From the NCBI RefSeq assembly GCF_900187975.1, contig NZ_FZPC01000003.1:124001-188000 (forward strand): a stretch of 64,000 nucleotides of DNA. The letters run 5' to 3'. Under the pieces are notes generated by a model. That model was not told the DNA's origin, searched no databases, and was given only the letters and a program-made list of their open reading frames with translations. Positions 9,173 to 18,122 of this stretch are shown here, one piece after another. Numbering within the stretch: the stretch's first letter is position 1; each line of letters starts with the position of its first letter. A program made the position numbers and the translations under genes. The DNA comes from Pseudomonas delhiensis. GTDB lineage: Bacteria; Pseudomonadota; Gammaproteobacteria; Pseudomonadales; Pseudomonadaceae.

Positions 9173-10180
9173 ATGGGTATCGACCTTCCGCTGATCTGGG
9201 CGATCATCATCATCTTCGGCGTGATGATGTACGTGGTGATGGACGGCTTCGACCTGGGCATCGGCATGCTCTACCCGTTCTTCAAGGACGAGCGCGACCG
9301 CGACGTGATGATGAACACGGTGGCGCCGGTGTGGGACGGCAACGAGACCTGGCTGGTGCTCGGCGGCGCGGCGCTGTTCGGCGCCTTCCCGATGGCCTAC
9401 TCGGTGGTGCTCTCGGCGCTGTACCTGCCGCTGGTGCTGATGCTGGTGGGGCTGATCTTCCGCGGCGTGGCCTTCGAGTTCCGCTTCAAGGCCAAGGCGC
9501 ACAAGCGGCACATCTGGGACAAGGCCTTCATCGGCGGCTCGCTGGCGGCGACCTTCTTCCAGGGCGTGGCCCTGGGCGCCTTCATCGAGGGCCTGCCGGT
9601 GGTCGACGGCCAGTACGCCGGCGGCTCGCTGGACTGGCTGGCGCCCTTCCCGCTGTTCTGCGGCCTGGGCCTGATCGTCGCCTACAGCCTGCTCGGCTGC
9701 ACCTGGCTGATCATGAAGACCGAGGGCAAGCTGCAGGAGCGCATGCACGACCTGGCGCGCCCGCTGGCGCTGGTGCTGCTGGCGGTGATCGGCATCGTCA
9801 GCCTGTGGACGCCGCTGGCCCACGAGGCCATCGCCCAGCGCTGGTTCAGCCTGCCCAACCTGTTCTGGTTCCTGCCGGTGCCGCTGCTGGTGCTGCTGAC
9901 CTTCTACGCCCTGCTGCGCTCGGTGGCGCGCAACGACAACGCGCTGCCCTTCGTGCTCACCCTGGTGCTGATCTTCCTCGGCTACAGCGGCCTGGGCATC
10001 AGCCTGTGGCCGAACATCATCCCGCCGGGGGTGAGCATCCAGGCCGCCTCGGCGCCGCCGCAGAGCCAGGGCTTCATGCTGGTGGGCGCGCTGTTCATCA
10101 TCCCCTTCATCCTCGGCTACACCGCCTGGAGCTACTACGTGTTCCGCGGCAAGGTGAAGCACGGCGATGGCTACCACTGA
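9173..10180 (+). CDS. cioB: Cyanide-insensitive terminal oxidase subunit II (CydB family)
   Basis: Membrane subunit II of the bd-type oxidase, 335 residues with eight to nine helices. The N-terminal pattern MYVVMDGFDLGIGMLYPF and the VWDGNETWLVLGG motif are diagnostic of CydB. It starts two bases after the cioA stop and its end is close to the start of the small third gene. It is co-transcribed with cioA and carries no heme of its own by family knowledge. Confidence 0.95.
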   Translation: MGIDLPLIWAIIIIFGVMMYVVMDGFDLGIGMLYPFFKDERDRDVMMNTVAPVWDGNETWLVLGGAALFGAFPMAYSVVLSALYLPLVLMLVGLIFRGVAFEFRFKAKAHKRHIWDKAFIGGSLAATFFQGVALGAFIEGLPVVDGQYAGGSLDWLAPFPLFCGLGLIVAYSLLGCTWLIMKTEGKLQERMHDLARPLALVLLAVIGIVSLWTPLAHEAIAQRWFSLPNLFWFLPVPLLVLLTFYALLRSVARNDNALPFVLTLVLIFLGYSGLGISLWPNIIPPGVSIQAASAPPQSQGFMLVGALFIIPFILGYTAWSYYVFRGKVKHGDGYH

Positions 10181-10190
10181 GGGCCGCGGC

Positions 10191-10340
10191 ATGACACCGG
10201 ACGAACAGGGCAAGGCGCCGCTGCGCAAGCGACTGGGCTGGCTGGTGCTGATCTGGGCGGCCAGCGTCGCCGCCCTGGGCGTGGCGGCCTGGCTGATGCG
10301 CCTGCTGATGAGCGCGGCGGGGTTGGGGACGCCGCACTGA
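10191..10340 (+). CDS. Small DUF2474 membrane protein, CydX-like partner of CioAB
   Basis: 49-residue protein with one transmembrane helix (LGWLVLIWAASVAALGVAAWLM) after a short charged N-terminus. DUF2474 genes of this size commonly follow cioB and are thought to be small oxidase subunits comparable to CydX. GAGGG at 10179-10183 gives good spacing to ATG 10191. An in-frame ATG at 10167 would overlap cioB but has weaker ribosome-binding context. It ends the operon, directly before a strong terminator. Confidence 0.82.
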   Translation: MTPDEQGKAPLRKRLGWLVLIWAASVAALGVAAWLMRLLMSAAGLGTPH

Positions 10341-10371
10341 GACTCCCATCCGGGCGCCTTCGGGGGCCTGT

Positions 10372-10399
10372 AGCCCTCGCTTTGGCGGGGGCTTTTTTT
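10372..10399 (+). terminator. Rho-independent terminator of the cio operon
   Basis: AGCCCTCGC-TTTG-GCGGGGGCT forms a nine-pair stem with one G-T pair, followed directly by seven T. Classic intrinsic terminator, about 30 bp after the last cio gene. Confidence 0.9.
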
Positions 10400-10420
10400 A
10401 TTGAGGGGCTTTTGGGTTTT

Positions 10421-10450
10421 TCGTAGGAGCGAGCAAGCTCGCTCCTACGA
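10421..10450. repeat. Single perfect REP palindrome
   Basis: A 30-bp unit with perfect 14-bp arms (TCGTAGGAGCGAGC and its complement) around AA. It lies between the convergent cio operon and MFS gene and belongs to the GTAGGAGCGAGC subfamily of REPs seen at several other places in the window. Confidence 0.85.
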
Positions 10451-10465
10451 AGAGCGAAGAGCGCT

Positions 10466-11677
10466 TCAGTGCAGCTTGTCGCGCTGCGCCAACGTCGGAA
10501 ACAGCTTCATCCACGCCCCAGTAACGACCAGCGTCCCCACGCCACCAATAACCACCGCCGGCACCGTGCCGAACCAGTGCGCCGTCAGCCCCGACTCGAA
10601 CTCGCCGAGCTGGTTGCTGGCGCCGATGAACAGGCCGTTCACCGCGCTGACGCGGCCGCGCATCTCGTCCGGGGTTTCCAGCTGCACGAAGGCGCCGCGG
10701 ATCACCATGCTGATCATGTCCGCCGCGCCCAGCACCACCAGCACGCCCAGGGACAGCCAGAAGGAGGTGGACAGGCCGAAGGCGATGGTCGCCACGCCGA
10801 AGATGCCCACCGCCAGGAACATGATGCGCCCGACGTTGCGCTCGATGGGGAAGCGCGCCAGCCAGAACGACATCAGCAGCGCGCCCAGCGCCGGCGCCGA
10901 GCGCAGCAGGCCCAGGCCCCAGGGGCCGGTGAGCAGGATGTCCTTGGCGAACACCGGCAGCAGCGCGGTGGCGCCGCCCAGCAGCACCGCGAACAGGTCC
11001 AGGGAGATGGCGCCGAAGATGTCCGGGCGGCTGCGGATGAAGTGGATGCCGGCCATCAGCGACTGCAGGCTGGCCTTGCCCTGGTTGCCGTTCTGCCGGC
11101 GCACCTGCAGGCTCAGCGACAGCGCGCAGGCCATGAAGTAGAGCAGCGTGGTCGGCGCGTACACCCAGAAGGCGCCGAAGGCGTAGAGCAGGCCGCCCAG
11201 GGCCGGCGCGGCGATGGTCGCCGCCTGCATGGCCGAGGCCGAGGCGGCCACCGCGCGGGGGAAGAGGGCGCTGGGCACCAGGTTCGGCAGCAGCGCCTGG
11301 GTGGTCGGCATCTCGAAGGAGCGCGCGCTGCCGAGCAGGAAGGCCAGCACGAAGATCATCTCGCGGGTGACGCTGCCGGTGCTGGCGCCCAGCACCAGGG
11401 CCAGCGCCACCAGGCCCTGGGCCACCTGGCACAGGGCGGCCACCTTGCGCCGGTCGTAGCGGTCGGCGACGTGCCCGGTGTGCAGCATGAACAGCACCCG
11501 CGGGAGGAACTCCACCAGGCCCACCAGGCCGAGGTCGAGCACGTTGTGGGTGAGCTCGTACATGTGCCAGCCGATGGCCACGGTGAGCATCTGGAAACCG
11601 CTGGCGGTGCACACGCGGGCGAGCCAGAAGGCGAGGAAGGGACGGTGGCGGAGCAGCGAGGTGGCTTCGGCGGACAT
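10466..11677 (-). CDS. MFS transporter (MFS_3/EntS-like exporter)
   Basis: 403-residue major facilitator protein with about 12 hydrophobic helices. The loop motif GHVADRYDRRKV between helices 2 and 3 is the usual MFS signature. It resembles the MFS_3 group that includes the enterobactin exporter EntS, but the substrate is unknown. I start at MSAEATSLLRHRPF (11677), because upstream in-frame codons encode a non-hydrophobic stretch without family resemblance. No operon partner on this strand. Confidence 0.85.
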   Translation of the reverse strand: MSAEATSLLRHRPFLAFWLARVCTASGFQMLTVAIGWHMYELTHNVLDLGLVGLVEFLPRVLFMLHTGHVADRYDRRKVAALCQVAQGLVALALVLGASTGSVTREMIFVLAFLLGSARSFEMPTTQALLPNLVPSALFPRAVAASASAMQAATIAAPALGGLLYAFGAFWVYAPTTLLYFMACALSLSLQVRRQNGNQGKASLQSLMAGIHFIRSRPDIFGAISLDLFAVLLGGATALLPVFAKDILLTGPWGLGLLRSAPALGALLMSFWLARFPIERNVGRIMFLAVGIFGVATIAFGLSTSFWLSLGVLVVLGAADMISMVIRGAFVQLETPDEMRGRVSAVNGLFIGASNQLGEFESGLTAHWFGTVPAVVIGGVGTLVVTGAWMKLFPTLAQRDKLH

Positions 11678-11978
11678 GGTGCGCGGGCGACTGGTTAGGG
11701 AGCTAAGCAAAGGCCGGTGAGCGTAGCACGCCGTAACAAATTCGGTAGGCATTTTCCTTCAGGCGAGTGGACGGCAACGGCGCATTCGGTTCGCTGACCG
11801 CCCTGCTTAACTTTTGCCTGAGGCGTGCGATTTGGGTAAAGTTGACGTATCGGTCAGGATTTTCCGTAGGACGACGCGGCTCGCAATGCCGCCGTCGCGC
11901 CGTTCCATGCCTCGGTTCCGCCGGTTCCAGAACTCCATAACGACATGGGCGGGTAGTGCACCGCCCAGAGGATGATCC
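11678..11978. other. Divergent intergenic region before the molybdenum hydroxylase operon
   Basis: 301 bp between the MFS gene and the molybdenum enzyme operon. A TTGACG hexamer at 11842-11847 could be a -35 element, but no convincing -10 follows at normal spacing. AGAGGATGATCC before ATG 11979 supplies the ribosome-binding site of the downstream gene. Nothing else is supportable. Confidence 0.4.
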
Positions 11979-14810
11979 ATGTCCAACCGTGATATCTCCC
12001 GGCGCGCCTTCCTCCAGGGCGGTCTGATCGCCGGCGTGAGCGTCACCCTGGCGCCGCTGGGCAGCCGGGCTTTCGCTGCCTTGATGGAGAAGAGCGTGAC
12101 GGTGCCGGCCGAGCAGTGGCTCGGCCACGACGGCAAGGTGCGCTTCCGCAACGACGCCATTTCCAAGGTCTGCGGCAACAAGGTGTTCGCCCGCGACATC
12201 CGCGCGAAAGACATGCCCGGCTGGCCGCAGCAGCAGGGCCACGCCATGCTGCTGAAGACGCTCAAGGCCGACCGCCTCTACGAAGGCTACGACCTCGCCT
12301 GGCTGGGTGACGACCTGCAGCCGGACCGCATCGTCACCGCCGACGACCTGGCCAAAGACGGCATCGCCTTCCCCGAGGCCCACGGGCCGGACCCGCTGCT
12401 GCCCACCGGCAAGGTGCCGATGTTCATCGGCCACCCGGTGGCCATCCTCATCTGGCACGACTTCGAGCGCTTCCGCCGGGCCAAGCTCAAGCTGAAGTTC
12501 AACGACAAGGCCATCCGCTACGGCGCCCAGGCGCCGCTGTACCAGGGCGACCCCTACGGCAGCTTCCGCTACGTGCGGGTGGGTGGGAAGACCTCGGCCG
12601 ACGAGGACGAGTTCTCCAGCCTCAAGGCCTCGATCCTCTTCCCCATGATCCGCAACCGCAAGCCGGTGTGGGACCAGCAGCCCAGCCAGCACGGCAACCT
12701 CACCGAGCAGGGCCTGTTCTACGCGCAGAAGATCAAGGACCAGGTGGACAACCCGCCGGCCGACTGGCTGGTCTTCGACGAGCGCTACAGGACGCCGTCC
12801 ATCGAGCCCGCCGCCCTGGAGCCGGACAACGGCAACGGCTGGTACGACCCGGCCAGCAAGACCCTGCACTTCGTGGTCGCCACCCAGTGCCCGTTCGAGG
12901 CCGCCTACGAGACGGTGCACATGATCGCGCCGTCGCGCTTCGGCCTGGCCACGCTGAACATCCACCCCGGCTACACCGTCGGCTACGGCTCCAAGGACCA
13001 CAACATCTTCGTCTTCTACGCGGCCCTGGCGGCGCTGTACGGCGAAGGCGTGCCGGTGCGCCTGGCCAACGACCGCTACGAGCAGTTCCAGAGCGGCATC
13101 AAGCGCCACGCCTTCGACATCCGCTACCAGCTGGCGGTGGACAAGAAGGACTATGGCTTCCGCGTGTTCCGCGCCGAGATGAGCCTGGACGGCGGCGGCC
13201 GCGCCAACTACAGCGCCTCGGTGGCCGCCGTGGGCGCCACCGCCGCGCAGTCCATCTACTACATGCCGCAGAGCGACCTGCAGGCCACCGCCTACCATTC
13301 GCGCGGCGTCGAGGCCGGCTCCATGCGCGGCTATGGCACCCTGCAGAGCATGGCTTCCACCGAGATGATGGTGGACGAGATCGCCGGGCGCCTGGGCATC
13401 GACGCCATCGAGCTGCGCCGGCGCAACGCCCTGGTCTCCGGCATGAAGAACACCCAGGGCGCGGTGCCCGCCGGCGCCCTGCGCCTGCACGAGATTCTCG
13501 ACAAGGCCGCCGCCCACGAGGTGTGGAAGAACCGCGCCGAGCGCAAGCAGCAGTTCGACGCCCAGGACCCGGACAACTGGTACGGCGTCGGCTTCGCCAT
13601 CTGCCAGAAGGACTTCGGCACCGGCTCCGAGGCGCCCATGGCCAGCCTGGAGTTCGACGCCGAGGGGCGCATCCAGCTGCGCCACATCGGCATCGAGATC
13701 GGCACCGGCATGTCCACCTCCCAGGCGCTGGTGGCCGCCGACTTCCTCGGCCGCCCGGCGGACGAGGTGAAGACCGCCGAGACGCAGTGGCCGGAGCTGC
13801 AACTGGTCAGCGGCGAAGACCCCTACACCATGAGCCAGGCCACCCAGGACGAGAAGCTGCGCAACCCGCGCTGGGTGGGCAAGTACGCCTCGGCGTCCTC
13901 GGCCACCAACTCGGCCTACTACTTCAGCCACGCCACCCGCGAGGCGGCGCGCGTGCTGTTCAACCACGGGCTGTGGCCGGCGGCCCTGGAAATCTGGCGC
14001 CAGGGCCCGTTCGGCGGCCAGGCCAACCCCTACGTGGTGCGCCGCGAGGACGCCCACTGGGTGGACGGCAAGCTCACCGCCAACGGCCTGCAGCCGCTGC
14101 CCTTCGCCCTGCTGGCCAAGCGCGCCCACGAGCGCGGCCTGGTCACCGGCGCCACGGTGCACGCCTTCAACCGCTGGAGCTGGGCGGAGTGCGAGTTCAG
14201 CATCGACGGCGTCAGCGAGCGCCTGCCGCTGGACGGCCTGGCGGTGAAGTACGGCGACGGTGCGCCGCAGGCGAAGAAGGCGCAGATGACCAGCGCCGGC
14301 TTCCACCTGCTGGAGCGCAGCAACGTGAACTACCCGCCGGTGCAGCTGAACAACGCCGCGGTCACCTACTACAGCCCGGTGGCCACCCTGGTGGAACTGA
14401 AGGTCAACAAGGGCAGCCACGAGGTGCAGGTGCTCAACCACCACTCCTGGGTGGAGTGCGGCCGGGTGCTGGTGCCGGAACTGGTCAAGGGCCAGATCGA
14501 AGGCGGCACGGCCATGGGCCTGGGCCACGCGCTGCTGGAAGAGATGCCGCTGCACGAGGGCGGCCCGGCCGAGGGCGACTGGAACTTCAACCGCTACCGC
14601 CTGCCGCGCGCCAAGGACGTGGCGGTGTGGCAGCAGACCTCGGAGATCCTCCCGCCGCTGTCGCCCAGCGACCCGTCCAAGGGCATCGCCGAAGTGGTGA
14701 TGATCCCCATCGCCGGCGCCGTGGGCAACGCCATCGCCCACGCCATCGGCAAGCGCGTCCGCGACCTGCCCGCCACCCCCGCCCGCATCAAGGAGGCCCT
14801 CGATGGCTAA
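11979..14810 (+). CDS. Tat-exported molybdenum hydroxylase, large (molybdopterin-binding) subunit
   Basis: 943-residue catalytic subunit of the xanthine oxidase/aldehyde oxidoreductase family, related to isoquinoline 1-oxidoreductase IorB-type proteins. The N-terminus carries a twin-arginine signal (SRRAFLQGG then a hydrophobic stretch). The body has the split Ald_Xan_dh repeats with GSMRGYGTLQ and the C-terminal PLSPSDPSKGIAEVVMIPIAGAV region, the latter holding the catalytic Glu zone. The next gene starts inside its last codons (8-bp overlap). With no FAD subunit in the operon, electrons most likely pass to the cytochrome encoded downstream. The substrate, probably an aldehyde or N-heterocycle, is not determinable. 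Confidence 0.88.
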   Translation: MSNRDISRRAFLQGGLIAGVSVTLAPLGSRAFAALMEKSVTVPAEQWLGHDGKVRFRNDAISKVCGNKVFARDIRAKDMPGWPQQQGHAMLLKTLKADRLYEGYDLAWLGDDLQPDRIVTADDLAKDGIAFPEAHGPDPLLPTGKVPMFIGHPVAILIWHDFERFRRAKLKLKFNDKAIRYGAQAPLYQGDPYGSFRYVRVGGKTSADEDEFSSLKASILFPMIRNRKPVWDQQPSQHGNLTEQGLFYAQKIKDQVDNPPADWLVFDERYRTPSIEPAALEPDNGNGWYDPASKTLHFVVATQCPFEAAYETVHMIAPSRFGLATLNIHPGYTVGYGSKDHNIFVFYAALAALYGEGVPVRLANDRYEQFQSGIKRHAFDIRYQLAVDKKDYGFRVFRAEMSLDGGGRANYSASVAAVGATAAQSIYYMPQSDLQATAYHSRGVEAGSMRGYGTLQSMASTEMMVDEIAGRLGIDAIELRRRNALVSGMKNTQGAVPAGALRLHEILDKAAAHEVWKNRAERKQQFDAQDPDNWYGVGFAICQKDFGTGSEAPMASLEFDAEGRIQLRHIGIEIGTGMSTSQALVAADFLGRPADEVKTAETQWPELQLVSGEDPYTMSQATQDEKLRNPRWVGKYASASSATNSAYYFSHATREAARVLFNHGLWPAALEIWRQGPFGGQANPYVVRREDAHWVDGKLTANGLQPLPFALLAKRAHERGLVTGATVHAFNRWSWAECEFSIDGVSERLPLDGLAVKYGDGAPQAKKAQMTSAGFHLLERSNVNYPPVQLNNAAVTYYSPVATLVELKVNKGSHEVQVLNHHSWVECGRVLVPELVKGQIEGGTAMGLGHALLEEMPLHEGGPAEGDWNFNRYRLPRAKDVAVWQQTSEILPPLSPSDPSKGIAEVVMIPIAGAVGNAIAHAIGKRVRDLPATPARIKEALDG

Positions 14811-15336
14811 GCTCCAGCTGACCCTCAACGGTCAAGGCGTCGGCCCGGTAGAGGTCCCCGAAGACCTGCCGATGATCGACTACCTGCACGAATACCAGAA
14901 CCTCACCGGCTCGCGCCTGGGCTGCGGCCAGGGCATCTGCCACGCCTGCGTGGTGATCGTCGACAACCCCGACGGCACCAGCGAGGAAGTGCGCACCTGC
15001 ATCACCGGCGCCAACTGGTTCGACGGCAAGCAGGTGCGCACCATCGAAGGCCACGCCAAGCGCGACGCGCAAGGCCAGGTGAGCGAACTCAACCCGATCC
15101 AGCAGAAATTCGTCGAGCGCTTCGCCTTCCAGTGCAGCTACTGCGCGCCGGGCTTCGTCAACGCCGCCACCGTGCTGGTGGAAAAGGCCCAGCGCCAGCC
15201 GCTGAAGAAGAGCGAGCTGGAGTCGGTGATCGAGGCCAGCCTGGGCCACCACATCTGCCGCTGCACCGGCTACGTGCGCTACTACAACGCTACCGCGGAG
15301 GTCCTCGCCGACCTCGGCCTGGTCAAGGAGGGCTGA
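14803..15336 (+). CDS. Molybdenum hydroxylase small subunit, two [2Fe-2S] clusters
   Basis: 177-residue electron-transfer subunit. The plant-type ferredoxin cluster uses C41, C46, C49 and C66 (GCGQGICHAC pattern). The second cluster uses C111, C114, C152 and C154 (CSYCAPG and CRCTGY patterns). It has no signal peptide, so it probably travels with the Tat-targeted large subunit. Its start overlaps the large-subunit gene, indicating translational coupling and fixed stoichiometry. Confidence 0.93.
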   Translation: MAKLQLTLNGQGVGPVEVPEDLPMIDYLHEYQNLTGSRLGCGQGICHACVVIVDNPDGTSEEVRTCITGANWFDGKQVRTIEGHAKRDAQGQVSELNPIQQKFVERFAFQCSYCAPGFVNAATVLVEKAQRQPLKKSELESVIEASLGHHICRCTGYVRYYNATAEVLADLGLVKEG

Positions 15337-15338
15337 GC

Positions 15339-16580
15339 ATGGCTCGATCGCTAACCGGCCTGCTGCTGGCCGCCGGGCTGGGCCTGGCCGCCGGCGCCCA
15401 GGCCGCCGACGCCGACCTGGTCAAGCGCGGCGAATACCTGGCCCGCGCCGCCGACTGCATGGCCTGCCACACCGCGGCGGGCGGCGCGCCCTTCGCCGGC
15501 GGCCTGCCGATCGCCTCGCCGTTCGGCACCATCTACGGCAGCAACATCACCCCGGACAAGGACCACGGCATCGGCAACTACAGCGCCGACGACTTCTTCG
15601 CCGCCCTCACCGAGGGCAAGCGCAAGGACGGCGCCAACCTCTACCCGGCGATGCCCTACACCTCGTACCACCTGATCAGGCGCGAGGACTCCGACGCCAT
15701 CCACGCCTACCTGATGACCGTCGAGCCCGTGCACCGCGCCGCGCCCGAGACCGCGCTGAACTTCCCGTTCAACGTGCGCGCGGGGCTTTCCGGCTGGAAC
15801 CTGCTGTACGGCAAGAGCGTCCAGCTGCAGAGCGCCGAGGGCCGGAGCGAGCCCTGGCAGCGCGGCCAGTACCTGGTGGAAGTGCTCGGCCACTGCGGCG
15901 AGTGCCACACCCCGCGCAACGCCATCGGCGCGCTGCAGCAGGACAAGCGCCTGTCCGGCGCCCTGCTCAACGGCTACCTGGCGCCCAGCCTGCTGCCCGG
16001 GGACCTGGCCGCGCGCGGCTGGAACCACGCCGACCTGTCGGCCTTCCTCGAGCACGGCATGAGCGCCCAGGGCAGCATGTTCAACGAGATGTTCCCGGTG
16101 CTGCACCACAGCACCCAGCACCTGGACAGCGGCGACCTGCAGGCCATGGCCACCTACCTGCTGGGCGACCAGCCGCCGGCGGCCAGGGTGGTGCAGACGG
16201 TGGCTTATCCACAGCTCTCCGCCAGCGCCAAGCGCGGCCGCCAGCAGTACCTGAACGTCTGCGCCGGCTGCCATGGCACCGAGGGCGAGGGCAAGCCGCA
16301 CATCGCCGTGGCCATGCAGGGCAACACCACCCTGCGCCTGGCCGACTCGCGCAACCTGCTGCGGGTGATAGTCGACGGCATCGGCGAACAGCAGTTCGGC
16401 GGCTACGAGCGCATGCAGCCGATGCCCGGCTTCGCGGATAAACTGGATGACGCGCAACTCACCGATCTGCTCAACTACCTGCGCCAGAGCTGGGGCGGCC
16501 TGCCCGGCGACCTCGACGTCCAGGCGGTCGCGCGACTGAAGTCCGATGGCGCGCCGGCCCATGCCGGCAAGGCGATGTGA
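15339..16580 (+). CDS. Triheme cytochrome c subunit (alcohol/aldehyde dehydrogenase type)
   Basis: 413-residue periplasmic or membrane-anchored cytochrome c. A signal peptide ends at AGAQA (about residue 22). Three heme-binding motifs are present: CMACH (40-44), CGECH (186-190) and CAGCH (308-312), matching the AdhB/gluconate-dehydrogenase cytochrome family. GGAGG lies before ATG 15339, two bases after the small-subunit stop. It most likely accepts electrons from the molybdenum enzyme and passes them to quinone or terminal cytochromes. Confidence 0.9.
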   Translation: MARSLTGLLLAAGLGLAAGAQAADADLVKRGEYLARAADCMACHTAAGGAPFAGGLPIASPFGTIYGSNITPDKDHGIGNYSADDFFAALTEGKRKDGANLYPAMPYTSYHLIRREDSDAIHAYLMTVEPVHRAAPETALNFPFNVRAGLSGWNLLYGKSVQLQSAEGRSEPWQRGQYLVEVLGHCGECHTPRNAIGALQQDKRLSGALLNGYLAPSLLPGDLAARGWNHADLSAFLEHGMSAQGSMFNEMFPVLHHSTQHLDSGDLQAMATYLLGDQPPAARVVQTVAYPQLSASAKRGRQQYLNVCAGCHGTEGEGKPHIAVAMQGNTTLRLADSRNLLRVIVDGIGEQQFGGYERMQPMPGFADKLDDAQLTDLLNYLRQSWGGLPGDLDVQAVARLKSDGAPAHAGKAM

Positions 16581-16581
16581 C

Positions 16582-17550
16582 GTGCAACATCTCGATCTGC
16601 AAGTGGTTCGCCAGGCGCTGCGCTGGTCCGGCGAGGGCCAGCGCGTCTGGCTCTGCACCGTGCTCTTCACCTACGGCTCGGCGCCCCGCGCGCCGGGCTC
16701 GCTGCTGGCGGTGAACCCGCGCGGGCAGTGGGTGGGCTCGCTGTCCGGCGGCTGCGTCGAGGACGACTTCCTCGAACGCGTGGCCCATGGCGAGTTCGCC
16801 GAGCCGGTGAAGGTGGTGCGCTACGGCGAGGGCGACGCGCGCAGCAACATCCGCCTGCCCTGCGGCGGCATCCTCGACGTGCTGGTGGAGAACCTGGCGC
16901 CGGACTGCGAGGTGCAGGCGCACCTGCGCGAGCTGGAGTCGGCGCTGCTCGGCCAGCGCCGCCTGCTGCGCCGGGTGGACCTGGCCAGCGGCGCGCGCCG
17001 CCTGAGCGACGACCATGAGCATGGCCCACGGGTGGAGCGCGACGAAGGTTCGGTGCAATTGCGCGTCGGCGCCGCCCAGCGCCTGCTGCTGGCCGGCTAT
17101 TCCAGCGTGGCCCATGCCTGCGCCGAGTTCGGCAAGGGCCTGGGCTTCGAAGTGATCCTCTGCGATCCGCGCGACGAGGCGCTGGATGGCGTGGAGCTGG
17201 ACGGCATCGAGGTCCGCCGCGAACTGCCGTCGATCTTCATCGCCAACGGCGGCTGCCATGCCGACACGGCGGTGGTGGCGCTGACCCACGACCCGAGGAT
17301 CGACGACCTGGCGATGCTCGAAGCGGTGCGCACCGAGGCCTTCTACATAGGCGTGATGGGCTCGCGCACCACCTCGGCCCGGCGCAGGGAGCGCCTGCAG
17401 CGCATCGGTGGCCTGGGCGAGACGGAACTTGCGCGCATCCACGCGCCCATCGGCCTCAACCTGGGCAGCAAGACGCCGGCGGAAATCGCCCTGGCGGTGC
17501 TCGCCGACATCCTCCGCACCCGCAGCGGCATCGCCCGCGAGAGCCTGTGA
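16582..17550 (+). CDS. XdhC/CoxI-family molybdenum enzyme maturation factor
   Basis: 322-residue protein that, by family, handles sulfuration or insertion of the molybdenum cofactor for the adjacent hydroxylase. It has the N-terminal XdhC region (TYGSAPRAPGSLL, SLSGGCVEDDF) and a C-terminal Rossmann domain (EVILCDPRDEA, YIGVMGSRTTSARRRERL). The usual GAGHVG nucleotide loop reads AGYSSVA, an unusual variant. I use the GTG at 16582, one base after the cytochrome stop, with AAGG upstream. Confidence 0.87.
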   Translation: MQHLDLQVVRQALRWSGEGQRVWLCTVLFTYGSAPRAPGSLLAVNPRGQWVGSLSGGCVEDDFLERVAHGEFAEPVKVVRYGEGDARSNIRLPCGGILDVLVENLAPDCEVQAHLRELESALLGQRRLLRRVDLASGARRLSDDHEHGPRVERDEGSVQLRVGAAQRLLLAGYSSVAHACAEFGKGLGFEVILCDPRDEALDGVELDGIEVRRELPSIFIANGGCHADTAVVALTHDPRIDDLAMLEAVRTEAFYIGVMGSRTTSARRRERLQRIGGLGETELARIHAPIGLNLGSKTPAEIALAVLADILRTRSGIARESL

Positions 17551-18122
17551 GCACCGTCGCCCTGCTGCTGGCCGCCGGCTCCGGCCACCGTTTCGGCGCC
17601 GACAAGCGCCAGGCGCGCCTGGCCGACGGCCGCGGCCTGCTGGCGGCGAGCCTGGCCAATGCCCGCGAGGCGTTCGACGAAGTGCTGGTGGTGCTGCGCC
17701 CGGAAGACGACGCGGCCGCGCTCGGCGTGCCTGTGGATATCGCCACCGTGCGCTGCGCGGAAGCGGCGGCCGGCATGGGCCACAGCCTGGCCGCCGGCGT
17801 CGCCGCGCTGGCCGACAACCCGGCCGCCAGCGTGGCGATCCTGCTCGCCGACATGCCCTGGATAGCCCCGCAAACCCTGCACCTGCTGGCCACGCAGGCC
17901 AGCGAACAGCGTATCGTCTTCCCCCTGCACCAAGGTCAACGCGGCCATCCGGTCCTCTTCGGCCGCGCCTTCTGGCCGGAGCTCCGCGCCCTGCAAGGCG
18001 ACGAAGGCGCCCGCGCGGTGCTGCAAGCCCACCGCGAAGCCTGGCACCCCGTGGAGGTTGGCGACCCGGGCGTGCTGCGCGACGTGGACACCCCCGCAGC
18101 CCTGAACGACGCCCGACTGTAG
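17547..18122 (+). CDS. Molybdenum cofactor cytidylyltransferase (MocA-like)
   Basis: 191-residue NTP transferase of the MobA/MocA group. The signature LLLAAGSGHRFGADK is at the N-terminus, and a metal-binding LLADMPWI sits mid-protein. In this context it should make the cytosine dinucleotide form of the cofactor needed by xanthine-oxidase-family enzymes. It starts with GTG inside the xdhC stop (GTGA overlap) and closes the five-gene operon. Its TAG stop is already part of the first REP unit downstream. Confidence 0.87.
   Translation: MSTVALLLAAGSGHRFGADKRQARLADGRGLLAASLANAREAFDEVLVVLRPEDDAAALGVPVDIATVRCAEAAAGMGHSLAAGVAALADNPAASVAILLADMPWIAPQTLHLLATQASEQRIVFPLHQGQRGHPVLFGRAFWPELRALQGDEGARAVLQAHREAWHPVEVGDPGVLRDVDTPAALNDARL

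Noticed and set aside
11703-14828. A 1041-codon open frame antisense to the molybdenum hydroxylase gene
   Set aside because: It mirrors the real gene in high-GC DNA, is dominated by repetitive Ala/Gly/Val/His/Leu composition, lacks any family resemblance, and the plus-strand protein is unmistakable.
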